Source: JBEGQX01 sp041180805
GTDB lineage: Bacteria > Planctomycetota > Planctomycetia > Gemmatales > Gemmataceae
Direction of reading: 5' to 3'
NCBI GenBank assembly: GCA_041180805.1
Contig: JBEGQX010000149.1
Span: 1-6,411, forward strand
Length of the DNA: 6,411 nt
A program made the position numbers and the translations under genes. Of the stretch, positions 1 to 6,411 are shown one piece after another (positions within the stretch are counted from its first letter, which is position 1; each line of letters begins with the position of its first letter). Under the pieces are notes generated by a model, which had not been told where the DNA came from, did no database searches, and saw nothing but the letters and a program-made list of their open reading frames with translations.

Positions 1-1060
1 GGACTACACCACGGATAACCCCCAAAAGTTAGGGTATCGGATGCCGGCGGAATGGGAAAACCACGCCGCTACCTGGCTTTCCTGGCCTCATCAAAAGGAG
101 GATTGGCCCGGTAAGTTTCAACCTATTCCATGGGTATATGCTGAAATTATTCGCAATATTGCTTCGCATGAAGTGGTAAAACTGGTTATTCCTTCGAACG
201 AACATAAGGTCAAGATTCGCAAAATACTGCAATCCTCCGGCGTGCTTCTGAAAAACATCCAATTTTTTGTCGCCAGAACGAATCGTTCATGGATTAGGGA
301 TTACGGACCAATTTATATCACTGCCGAAAAAGGTCATAAGGCCCTTTTAGATTTTCGCTTTAACGCCTGGGCAAAATATTCCAATTGGAAAAATGATGAT
401 GCCATTCCAGGGCTTGTTTCCAAAAAATTCAAGACTCCAAGCATGCAACCCAACTGGGGTGGGGTTCGTGCCGTTCTTGAGGGTGGAAGTATTGATGTGG
501 ATGGTTTGGGAACCATGTTAACCACCGAGGAATGCCTGCTATCCAAAATACAAGAACGAAATCCAGGTTTTGGAAGAAAAGACTATGAGGAACTTTTCCA
601 TCGTTATCTGGGAATAAGCAAAGTTGTTTGGTTGAATCGTGGAATTGCTGGCGATGATACCCATGGGCATGTGGATGACCTTGCTCGTTTTGTAAGCCCC
701 GCAAAGGTGTTGCTTGCGGTCGAGGAGGACCGCAAGGATGAAAACTACGAACACCTTCAGGAAAATTTTCAAAAATTAAAGAATGCCACAGACGCCCGTG
801 GCAAAAAAATTGAAGTCATTCCACTTCCCATGCCTGCACCAGTGGTTTTTGAAGGGCAGAGACTGCCGGCAAGTTATGCGAATTTTTATATCGCCAACGG
901 GATTGTTCTGGTGCCTACTTTCAACGATCCCAAAGACCGAATTGCCTTAAATATTATTGCCGAGCATTTTCCCGGAAGAAAAGTGGTTGGGATTCATAGT
1001 GTTGATCTCGTCTGGGGTTTGGGAACATTGCATTGCCTTAGTCAGCAGGAACCTGCCTGA
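1..1060 (+). CDS. aguA: Agmatine deiminase family protein (PAD_porph type), 5' end outside window
   Basis: Guanidine-group hydrolase of the agmatine deiminase/Porphyromonas-type peptidylarginine deiminase family. Family members convert agmatine to N-carbamoylputrescine plus ammonia in the cytoplasm, on the route from arginine to putrescine. Numbering residues from the Met at position 41, I see WIRDYGP at 84-90 (catalytic-type D87), EGGS at 147-150, GDDTHGHVDD at 204-213 (H210, D212), LPASYANFYIAN at 275-286 and LHCLSQQ at 330-336 with nucleophile C332. All core motifs are present, and the protein ends just after the Cys motif, as is usual. The frame stays open from position 41 back to position 2 and encodes DYTTDNPQKLGYR. 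The family signature LGYRMPAEWE therefore spans the Met at 41, so the true start lies left of the window; no ATG, GTG or TTG occurs in frame at 2-40. An alcohol dehydrogenase gene follows after 13 bases. The family call is firm. Agmatine as the substrate is inferred, and a relative acting on another guanidine compound is possible. Confidence 0.9.
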   Translation, partial: DYTTDNPQKLGYRMPAEWENHAATWLSWPHQKEDWPGKFQPIPWVYAEIIRNIASHEVVKLVIPSNEHKVKIRKILQSSGVLLKNIQFFVARTNRSWIRDYGPIYITAEKGHKALLDFRFNAWAKYSNWKNDDAIPGLVSKKFKTPSMQPNWGGVRAVLEGGSIDVDGLGTMLTTEECLLSKIQERNPGFGRKDYEELFHRYLGISKVVWLNRGIAGDDTHGHVDDLARFVSPAKVLLAVEEDRKDENYEHLQENFQKLKNATDARGKKIEVIPLPMPAPVVFEGQRLPASYANFYIANGIVLVPTFNDPKDRIALNIIAEHFPGRKVVGIHSVDLVWGLGTLHCLSQQEPA

Positions 1061-1073
1061 AAAGAATTTTTCC

Positions 1074-2093
1074 ATGCGCATGATGAAAGCAGCGGTATTA
1101 AGGGATTTTCAAAAAGGAATTCAAATCGAGGAAATTCCGGTTCCTATCCCCAAACCAAACCAGGTTTTGGTACGCATTCTGGCCAGCGGCCTGTGCCAGA
1201 CAGACCTTCACGCTGTAAGGGGAACTTGGGAAAAGAAACCACTCCTGCCTTTAATACCAGGCCATGAAGGCGCAGGTGTCGTGGAATCGGTAGGGGCAAA
1301 GGTTTTAGGGATTTTGCCGGGGCAAAAGGTGCTAATTCCCTGGGTTGGGCGAACTTGCCATACTTGCCATTCCTGCGAATCTGGATTTGAAAACCTGTGC
1401 GAAAAACAAATGAACACCGGTTATGTTTTACCAGGTACCCACGCCGAATATACGGTCGCGGATTATCGTCATCTGGTTTTATTTCCCGAAGAAATGGACC
1501 CAGTTCAGGCGGCCCCTTTGGCGTGTGCCGGACTAACCGCATATCAGGCTATTCAAACCGTGGCTAATGCACGCAAAGACTCGGTTTTAATCACGGGTGT
1601 CGGTGGAGTTGGCCATCTAGCCGTTCAATACGCGAAAAATGTTTTTTCCAAAGTGTACGCATTGGATACATCCGAGGCCCATATCAAGATGGCTGCAGAT
1701 TTGGGCGCGGAAAGTTATGACATAAACCAATGGCGTTACAAAGAAGCGCGTTCTCTGGTGGATGCGGCGATTGTTTGTGTGGGAAATTCCCAAGCTTTGC
1801 AGGAATCTTTTAGAGCTGTCCGAAATGGTGGAACCCTGGTTGTTTTGGGCCTTGGAAAGGAATCCTTGCTTTCTTTACCTTGGTTTGAAACTGTCACGCG
1901 TGCTGTCAAGGTGATCGGGAGTTATGTGGGGCCCATGGATTCCCTTCGGAAGGTGATTCAAATTCACCACAATGAGAAAATTAAAGTGAACACTCAAGTC
2001 ATGCGTTTGGATGAAATCACAGATGCCCTGGATATTTTAGCTGCCGGGATAAATCAATCTGCCCGCATGGTTCTTGTACCATCAGGAAGCTGA
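1074..2093 (+). CDS. Zinc-dependent medium-chain alcohol dehydrogenase (AdhP-like)
   Basis: NAD(P)-dependent alcohol/aldehyde oxidoreductase of the zinc-binding medium-chain (MDR) superfamily, 339 aa, the normal length for bacterial tetrameric enzymes. Catalytic-zinc residues are C41 (GLCQTD), H64-E65 (PGHEG) and C151 (PLACAGLTAY). Structural-zinc cysteines are C95, C98, C101 and C109 with the standard C-x2-C-x2-C-x7-C spacing. The Rossmann glycine motif is at 175-180 (GVGGVG), and D198 at the end of the next strand suggests a preference for NAD over NADP. The start at 1074 is chosen because family proteins begin near MKAAVL. ATGs at 1080 and 1083 are equally possible, as the upstream AAAGA is only a weak ribosome site. 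An in-frame ATG at 957 would add 39 residues unlike the family and overlap the deiminase. No signal peptide is seen, so the protein should be cytoplasmic. It is probably co-transcribed with the upstream deiminase gene. The substrate cannot be read from the sequence. Confidence 0.93.
   Translation: MRMMKAAVLRDFQKGIQIEEIPVPIPKPNQVLVRILASGLCQTDLHAVRGTWEKKPLLPLIPGHEGAGVVESVGAKVLGILPGQKVLIPWVGRTCHTCHSCESGFENLCEKQMNTGYVLPGTHAEYTVADYRHLVLFPEEMDPVQAAPLACAGLTAYQAIQTVANARKDSVLITGVGGVGHLAVQYAKNVFSKVYALDTSEAHIKMAADLGAESYDINQWRYKEARSLVDAAIVCVGNSQALQESFRAVRNGGTLVVLGLGKESLLSLPWFETVTRAVKVIGSYVGPMDSLRKVIQIHHNEKIKVNTQVMRLDEITDALDILAAGINQSARMVLVPSGS
2082..2093. other. Tail-to-tail overlap of convergent genes
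   Basis: The last 12 bases of the plus-strand alcohol dehydrogenase gene (TGA at 2091-2093) overlap the last 12 bases of the minus-strand amidohydrolase-like gene (TGA read from 2084 to 2082). Both stops are clear in the sequence. No intergenic space exists, so transcription termination for each side must take place inside the coding region of the other. I find no GC-rich hairpin with a T-run nearby. Confidence 0.9.
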
Positions 2094-2855
2094 AAGAATT
2101 TGCTCCATGTTCCCAAAGCGAATTAGGTTCTCTTCTTCTTTTTGCAGATTTCCTTCATGGATTTTTAGTAATGCAGATTCCGGAACAAATAATGGCGCAT
2201 GAGTTCCCAGGCATAATGCATGGATTCCAAGACTTCGAATGACTTTTGGCAGAGATTGTGTTCCTTCCAGCGAGGCAATATCAAAAAACACCCTTTTGCT
2301 GCGGGCCAACGCCATGGATGTCTGACTGAGAATGTCCTGGTTGGTATTCAATAATTGAACTTTGGCACTCGGAACTTTTGCAATGGCTTCCACCAGTGGT
2401 TTCAAATCCACGGGTTGAATCCGCAACAATGGGTGTTGTGTCCTTTCATCCTCCATGCGGAGCACTATTTGAACCAGTAAACCACCGCTGGCAGCTTTTT
2501 CCAGAAGCATGACAAATCTTGGATCCTGAAGGTCGTAACCATGATAATTGGGATGTAATCTTATGGATCGCAAATGAAATTTCGTTTTGCAATCATCGAG
2601 ATCCCTTTGCCAACCTGTAAGAGTTGGATTGATACTTCCGCTGGGCAAAAAATGGACTTCTTTGATGTTCTCACACCAATCCACAAGGCGTTGGTTGACA
2701 CCACCAATGTCGGTGTGAAACAAACCTTCCAGGTTTCCCACAAGTGCTTTGGTTATTCCAAGGGCTTTGAATTTCTTTTCAAGATTGGAAGGTGAATCCA
2801 GATCGAGATATTTAAATGGCCATTTGCCGAGGTTGGTATTTGAATCAAAGGTCAT
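2082..2855 (-). CDS. Amidohydrolase-2-fold protein lacking the canonical HxH metal ligands
   Basis: 257 aa, probably a TIM-barrel protein of the amidohydrolase-2 group (PF04909-like). The enzyme activity is unknown and may be absent. From the chosen Met, the N-terminus reads DSNTNLGKWPF at 4-14, where the usual D-x-H-x-H is replaced by N6 and N8. IRLHPNYHGY at 98-107 and ERTQHP at 137-142 match the family's later strand ends. At 217-221, GTHAP replaces the usual GSDAP, putting H219 where the catalytic Asp is expected. The start at 2855 is chosen because ATG overlaps the upstream stop as ATGA and is preceded by AAAGGG with a 9-base spacer; starting at 2930 would add 25 residues inside the neighbouring gene. 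No signal peptide is seen. I recall similar N-terminal N-x-N and WPF motifs in planctomycete relatives, so this may be a stable family trait rather than decay. It could be a partner subunit of the upstream hydrolase. Confidence 0.85.
   Translation of the reverse strand: MTFDSNTNLGKWPFKYLDLDSPSNLEKKFKALGITKALVGNLEGLFHTDIGGVNQRLVDWCENIKEVHFLPSGSINPTLTGWQRDLDDCKTKFHLRSIRLHPNYHGYDLQDPRFVMLLEKAASGGLLVQIVLRMEDERTQHPLLRIQPVDLKPLVEAIAKVPSAKVQLLNTNQDILSQTSMALARSKRVFFDIASLEGTQSLPKVIRSLGIHALCLGTHAPLFVPESALLKIHEGNLQKEEENLIRFGNMEQILSAS
2852..2855 (-). other. ATGA stop/start overlap (translational coupling)
   Basis: On the minus strand, the ATG of the downstream amidohydrolase-like gene (2855-2853) shares bases with the TGA stop of the upstream amidohydrolase gene (2854-2852). 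This arrangement normally lets terminating ribosomes reinitiate, which gives matched amounts of the two products. It supports an operon and suggests that the proteins work together. Confidence 0.9.
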
Positions 2856-3634
2856 GGCTTGAAACCCTTTGCCAAAAGAATGGGTGCAAGAAGACCCCGA
2901 AGGTTTTCCTTGAAGATTCGTTTTTTCCATGGTTCCGGGATGTTGGCCCCTTGGATTTTTGCAATTTGAGATGCGAAGCTTCTGCCAGGAGCGTCACTTC
3001 CATAAATGATTCGTTCTGGCCCTAGTTCCCGGGTCGCCATCTCGGAAAATCCCGCGGTTGGATCAAATCCTCCGCTTTCCGCATACAGATTTTTTTGCCT
3101 GGAAATGGTTCGTAGGCCTTTTTCCCAATTGCCACCAGTGTGCCCACAAATGATCCGGGTTCCCGGGTGTTTTTTGGCAAGATCGACAAGATCCTCGGGA
3201 GTTGATTCACCTTCGAAGTTACCGTTGGTTTTTGACCAAGTATGCTGGTAAACAACTGCTTTTAACTCGGCAGCGTAACGCAATATGGGTTCAACTCCAT
3301 CCAGGTGACATCTTCTTGCAACCCAAAGTTTGATTCCAACCATGGGTCCATCATTAATGCAGCGTTTCATTTCGGCAAGGCTTTGGTCAATATGTACGGG
3401 CGAAACATAGGCAAAACCGTAGGCCCTGTCATGGTGATGAGATAGTGCTGCAAGAACTTGGTCGTTTTGGATTCTTAGCTGTTCCGCGGAGGGATTTTGG
3501 ATGAATGGGTAACCCATGAAAACAACAAGCTTTTCAATTTGCATACGATCGGCACTTCGCAGCAACCACGACATTTTTTCCTCTGGCGTTTTTCCCTCGG
3601 CGCTGGAGAGATGGCAATGAACATCCCAGATCAT
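2852..3634 (-). CDS. Metal-dependent amidohydrolase (amidohydrolase-2 family)
   Basis: 260 aa TIM-barrel metal-dependent hydrolase or decarboxylase of the amidohydrolase-2 family (PF04909-like). Visible probable metal and catalytic residues are D-V-H6-C-H8 at the N-terminus, K102 in GIKLW, H131 in YQHTW, H165 in CGHTGGNW and D214 in IYGSDAPG. All are at family-like spacing, so the enzyme looks active. The C-terminal FKENLRGLL at 241-249 is the usual family ending. There is no signal peptide, so it is probably cytoplasmic. The ATG at 3634 starts directly with the first barrel strand and HxH motif. AAGG lies 9 bases upstream, overlapping the last codons of the preceding gene, whose stop is only 6 bases before this ATG. 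The stop overlaps the next gene as ATGA. This is the middle gene of a three-gene unit. The substrate is unknown; family members act on amides, lactones and carboxylated rings, and nothing here selects one. Confidence 0.9.
   Translation of the reverse strand: MIWDVHCHLSSAEGKTPEEKMSWLLRSADRMQIEKLVVFMGYPFIQNPSAEQLRIQNDQVLAALSHHHDRAYGFAYVSPVHIDQSLAEMKRCINDGPMVGIKLWVARRCHLDGVEPILRYAAELKAVVYQHTWSKTNGNFEGESTPEDLVDLAKKHPGTRIICGHTGGNWEKGLRTISRQKNLYAESGGFDPTAGFSEMATRELGPERIIYGSDAPGRSFASQIAKIQGANIPEPWKKRIFKENLRGLLAPILLAKGFKP
2865..2870 (-). promoter_or_regulatory. Probable ribosome binding site for second amidohydrolase gene
   Basis: AAAGGG on the minus strand lies 9 bases before the ATG at 2855, inside the end of the upstream gene. 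It contains the AAGG core also seen before the first amidohydrolase at similar spacing. It favours the 2855 start over the in-frame ATG at 2930. Confidence 0.5.
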
Positions 3635-3640
3635 GGTTGT

Positions 3641-6411
3641 TTACCTTGGTGCCAAAAGAAATGCCAGTAAATCAGCCATTTGCTGTTTCGTGATTTTTTC
3701 CTCAAACCCCACTGGCATGAAAGAGACACCAGTGGACTCAAGGGATTCGATTTCCTTGCGCGATATGGCATCAGTGGATCCATCGGTCTTTACCAGGGTG
3801 ATGGTAGATGCAGATTCACTTGCAAGCATACCTGTAAAAGTTTTTCCATCCTTGGTAGAGATCACATAATTCAGATATTTTGCATCCACTTCCCTGCTGG
3901 GATCGAGGATGTTGTACAAAAATGCATCCGGAGTTTTGGTTCCCACGGTAAGCAGGTTTGGTCCCAGGTCTTTGCCTTCCTGACCGATTTTGTGGCAACT
4001 GGCGCATTCCTTTTTAAAAATTTCCATGCCTTTGGCATAAGATCCTTCGAGATTCAAGCTCGATTTATATGCCTGAACCACTTCCTGCCTGCTGGAATTG
4101 GATGGGCCAAATATCTTTTCAGCCCTTTTCTGAATACTGGAATTTTGGTTCTTCAGAAGCAGTTGTCGCTTAGACAAGTCAATTTGGGCGGATTGGATTT
4201 TTCCTTCTTCAAGGGCCTTTAGCAGTTCGCTTGTCCATGGAATACGACTCATAAGAGCGGTAATAATTTCTGTTCTTACCATGGGGGTTAAACCGTTCCA
4301 AGATTCAATCATCAGTTTTGCATTTGCGGGGTCGGCAGAATTTCGAAGGTGCTTGATGGCGGCAATTTGAACCAAGGAAGGATGCTTGGAATCCAACAGG
4401 GTTTTTAAATACCCCAAACTATCTGAATGAATGTTTAAGGCCGTTGTGATGGCAAAGGAACGGTCCACATCCGTGGCGGATGGGTCCATTGCCAAAGCAA
4501 AAGATTCTCTTTCCTGTTTCCCAACCCATTTCTTTTGTTCAGGTTTTAATTCGGATGATGCTTTGCCAAAGCTGGTCCCGGATTTTTGTCTTCCTTCGGC
4601 AAAACCAGTCAGGATAGCCCAGGCTGTATCTCTGGGAAAACTTGCTTTGTCCATCAAGGCCACCAGATTTGGAAGGTTGTTGGAACTGCTTTTACCAGAT
4701 TGATATGCCAGTTGCTTTAGTGTTTCTTTGGCAAACGGGCTTTGAAGATACGGATCGTTTTTCAAAAGTATTAGAAGCAGTTCTTGCGTACATACCACCG
4801 AGGAAGACAAGCAAGCCTGTCTAGTCCATCCATCTGAAGTATTATTAATTAAAGCTTTTGAAAGATGCTCGGCTATATCTGAAGGGTTGTCGTTAAAGCC
4901 ACCCATTGTGATGATTGCTTGAAAACGAACTTTTGGATTATCATCTTTTGCAAGAGCCAGAACCTTGGAGCGAACGGCTTTTCCTGACGGACTTCCAACC
5001 AATGTTTGAGGTTGGAGATGATTGCTTGCAAGTTGCAACCCATGTTCCCGCAACCCCGGATCGTTTTCATTGAGGATCCTCAATATATTTTCCAGATTAT
5101 TTTGTTTAAGCCCTTCCAGTGCGTATATCGCATGCAATTTTTCCAGAGGATTTCCCTTTTGACCTAAAAGGGAAGTCAGTAGCGGAGCGCTGTCCAAGGC
5201 GCCTTTTTCCACAAGAAGCCTTTGGGCGGTCTCACGATGCCAAGATGAAGGATGCCCCAAAAGAGAAACAAGTTCCTTAGTTGTGGCAGTGGATAGCTTG
5301 GGGGTTTTTCTCCTGTTAAAATTTGCCGGGGCGAGTCTGTAGATTCGCCCCTTATCCCTGCCATTGTCGAAGTCTAACTTCTCCTTGATGTCATCTGGAA
5401 TGGACCAGGGGTGTTCCACTATTTCGCGGTATAGGTCCAATACATATAGGGTTCCATCCGGCGCGTGAACAAAATTGACTGGTCTGAACCAGATATCCTT
5501 CGATCGTACAATTTCCGATTTATCATCCAAAGGCTTCGCGATAGTGGAAACTCCATTGGGTTCCAAAAGCCTCCTGTGAATCAGGTTGCCGGCAGAATTT
5601 GCAATAAAGGCCTGCCCTTTCATGGCAGATGGATAGGCATCACCCCGGTAAATGGTGATTCCTGAAGCAGAGGTAAATACGCCATTGGCTACCATTTCAC
5701 TCTGTGCAAATGTTCGGCCTTCAGCCTTGTACCTTTCTGTTCTTATGACTCGCCAGGGTTCTGGTGGGCTAATGGGGTATACAGAAATGGGAGAGTTGGC
5801 ACCTTCAACCACGCAATTATGGACGGAGTTGGTTATGGCAAAATCAGGGTTCCTGTCCATGGCCTTTGTGGGCATTACGATTTCAAGAACCGGGTCGCGG
5901 TTTGCACAAGTGAACCGATGATAATAGTCATCAAACCCCAACCCAAACTGACCTGTTCCCGAAATGGCTTCAAAGGATTTGGTGAATGGGTCAAACTTGA
6001 AATCTCGTCTTCTTAAGGAAAGTTCTTTTTGGGAACCGTTGGGGAAGGAAAGGTTTGCTCCATTTCCCGCAGTAATGCCATAAATCTTATTGTCGATACC
6101 CCAGCGCAGGTTATTTGCCAATTGCTGGACATTGTAAATCACAAAGCCAGTTGCGATTTGTTCTTTGATATCGGCCTTGCCATCACCATCTGTATCCTTG
6201 AAATACCAGATGTCCGGCACAGAAAGAACAAAGATTCCGCCTCTGGAAACAACCACACCTGTGGGCCAGAATAAGCCCTCCGCGAAAACTGTTGCCTTGT
6301 CAAAGATACCATCATCATCGCTGTCAATTAGCTTGCGAATACGACCTTTGGGAGGTGTATTTGGCGGAAGTGGGTTTGGATAGTCAGACATTTCAACAAC
6401 AAATAGGTTGC
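3641..6411 (-). CDS. PVC-type propeller/HEAT/cytochrome c protein (putative membrane-bound dehydrogenase), 5' end outside window
   Basis: Large, probably exported heme protein of the planctomycete/verrucomicrobial type. Numbering from the internal Met at 6391: residues 1 to about 355 are the beta-propeller 'putative membrane-bound dehydrogenase' domain (TIGR02604-like). It has Asp-rich loops DSDDDG (23-28) and DTDGDG (66-71), GQFGLGFDD (147-155) and REIVEHPWSIPDD (322-334). Residues about 370-720 are alpha-helical, HEAT-like repeats. Residues about 780-916 are the Pirellula/Verrucomicrobium-type heme domain (TIGR02603-like), with C796-A-S-C799-H800 for covalent heme c, the characteristic ILDPSREVD (828-836), and M892 in FMPVG as the probable axial ligand. 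Upstream of the Met the frame continues to the window edge as NLFVVE, giving the family motif FVVEMSDYP. The Met is therefore internal, and the true start and signal peptide lie to the right. Covalent heme requires maturation outside the cytoplasm. The protein probably passes electrons from an unknown substrate. It heads the trio with two amidohydrolases, 6 bases before the first. Confidence 0.92.
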   Translation of the reverse strand, partial: NLFVVEMSDYPNPLPPNTPPKGRIRKLIDSDDDGIFDKATVFAEGLFWPTGVVVSRGGIFVLSVPDIWYFKDTDGDGKADIKEQIATGFVIYNVQQLANNLRWGIDNKIYGITAGNGANLSFPNGSQKELSLRRRDFKFDPFTKSFEAISGTGQFGLGFDDYYHRFTCANRDPVLEIVMPTKAMDRNPDFAITNSVHNCVVEGANSPISVYPISPPEPWRVIRTERYKAEGRTFAQSEMVANGVFTSASGITIYRGDAYPSAMKGQAFIANSAGNLIHRRLLEPNGVSTIAKPLDDKSEIVRSKDIWFRPVNFVHAPDGTLYVLDLYREIVEHPWSIPDDIKEKLDFDNGRDKGRIYRLAPANFNRRKTPKLSTATTKELVSLLGHPSSWHRETAQRLLVEKGALDSAPLLTSLLGQKGNPLEKLHAIYALEGLKQNNLENILRILNENDPGLREHGLQLASNHLQPQTLVGSPSGKAVRSKVLALAKDDNPKVRFQAIITMGGFNDNPSDIAEHLSKALINNTSDGWTRQACLSSSVVCTQELLLILLKNDPYLQSPFAKETLKQLAYQSGKSSSNNLPNLVALMDKASFPRDTAWAILTGFAEGRQKSGTSFGKASSELKPEQKKWVGKQERESFALAMDPSATDVDRSFAITTALNIHSDSLGYLKTLLDSKHPSLVQIAAIKHLRNSADPANAKLMIESWNGLTPMVRTEIITALMSRIPWTSELLKALEEGKIQSAQIDLSKRQLLLKNQNSSIQKRAEKIFGPSNSSRQEVVQAYKSSLNLEGSYAKGMEIFKKECASCHKIGQEGKDLGPNLLTVGTKTPDAFLYNILDPSREVDAKYLNYVISTKDGKTFTGMLASESASTITLVKTDGSTDAISRKEIESLESTGVSFMPVGFEEKITKQQMADLLAFLLAPR
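3644..3647 (-). promoter_or_regulatory. Probable ribosome binding site for first amidohydrolase gene
   Basis: AAGG on the minus strand lies 9 bases before the ATG at 3634. It overlaps the 3' end of the heme-protein gene, whose TAA occupies 3643-3641. The match to the anti-Shine-Dalgarno core is short, and planctomycetes use such sites irregularly, so support is modest. Confidence 0.45.

Noticed and set aside
957..1073. Upstream in-frame ATG extending the alcohol dehydrogenase by 39 residues.
   Set aside because: The extension does not resemble the family N-terminus and would overlap the conserved catalytic end of the deiminase gene.
1353..1370. Perfect tandem copy of the 9-mer ACTTGCCAT.
   Set aside because: It encodes Thr-Cys-His twice within the structural-zinc motif of the alcohol dehydrogenase, whose C-x2-C-x2-C spacing is normal for the family. 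Two copies are not a repeat array.
1144..1542. 132-codon minus-strand open frame inside the alcohol dehydrogenase gene.
   Set aside because: It is antisense to the zinc-binding region of a clear gene, is Pro/Arg-rich without domain features, and has no convincing ribosome site.
2067..2082. Small inverted repeat ATGGT / ACCAT with a 6-base loop near the convergent gene ends, a possible terminator.
   Set aside because: The stem is only 5 pairs, it is not GC-rich and no T-run follows on either strand; it lies in coding sequence and is likely chance.
2856..2930. Upstream in-frame ATG extending the second amidohydrolase by 25 residues.
   Set aside because: It lies within the neighbouring hydrolase's coding region, adds no family-like sequence, and the ATGA overlap with AAAGGG upstream gives a better start at 2855.
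3680..4222. 180-codon plus-strand open frame opposite the heme domain.
   Set aside because: It is antisense to the strongly conserved CxxCH domain and HEAT region, its translation shows no recognisable motif, and it looks like a shadow of the real gene.
6389..6391. ATG at 6391 as the true start of the large heme protein.
   Set aside because: The frame is open to the window edge and encodes the family motif FVVEMSDYP across this Met. A start here would also lack the signal peptide that a c-type heme protein needs.

Overview
The window looks like chromosomal DNA from a planctomycete, or possibly another member of the PVC group, of moderate G+C by eye. The main evidence is the large minus-strand gene at the right. 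It joins an N-terminal beta-propeller 'membrane-bound dehydrogenase' domain, a HEAT-like helical middle and a C-terminal CxxCH heme domain of the Pirellula/Verrucomicrobium type. That architecture is a known hallmark of Planctomycetota and Verrucomicrobiota. The tandem amidohydrolase-2 pair behind it fits the same source, although that match is from memory.

Layout: the coding density is close to 100 percent and no gene-free stretch is longer than about 15 bases. On the plus strand, 1-1060 holds an agmatine deiminase family gene whose start lies left of the window. After 13 bases comes a zinc-dependent medium-chain alcohol dehydrogenase (1074-2093). On the minus strand, read from right to left, there is the large propeller/HEAT/cytochrome c protein (3641-6411, 5' end outside the window). 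A metal-dependent amidohydrolase (2852-3634) follows after 6 bases. A second amidohydrolase-fold protein (2082-2855) is joined to it by an ATGA stop/start overlap. The two gene groups converge and overlap tail to tail by 12 bases (2082-2093).

Function: the deiminase/dehydrogenase pair is probably co-transcribed, but no shared pathway is evident. The minus-strand trio is very probably one transcript. Its first product should be exported, because it carries covalent heme, while the two hydrolases show no export signal. One hydrolase keeps the full set of expected metal ligands. The other has Asn-x-Asn in place of His-x-His and His in place of the late catalytic Asp. This catalytic/non-canonical pair, possibly a heteromer, is the most interesting feature here. 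I saw no mobile element, CRISPR array, RNA gene, phage gene or defence gene; otherwise this is ordinary core or metabolic DNA.
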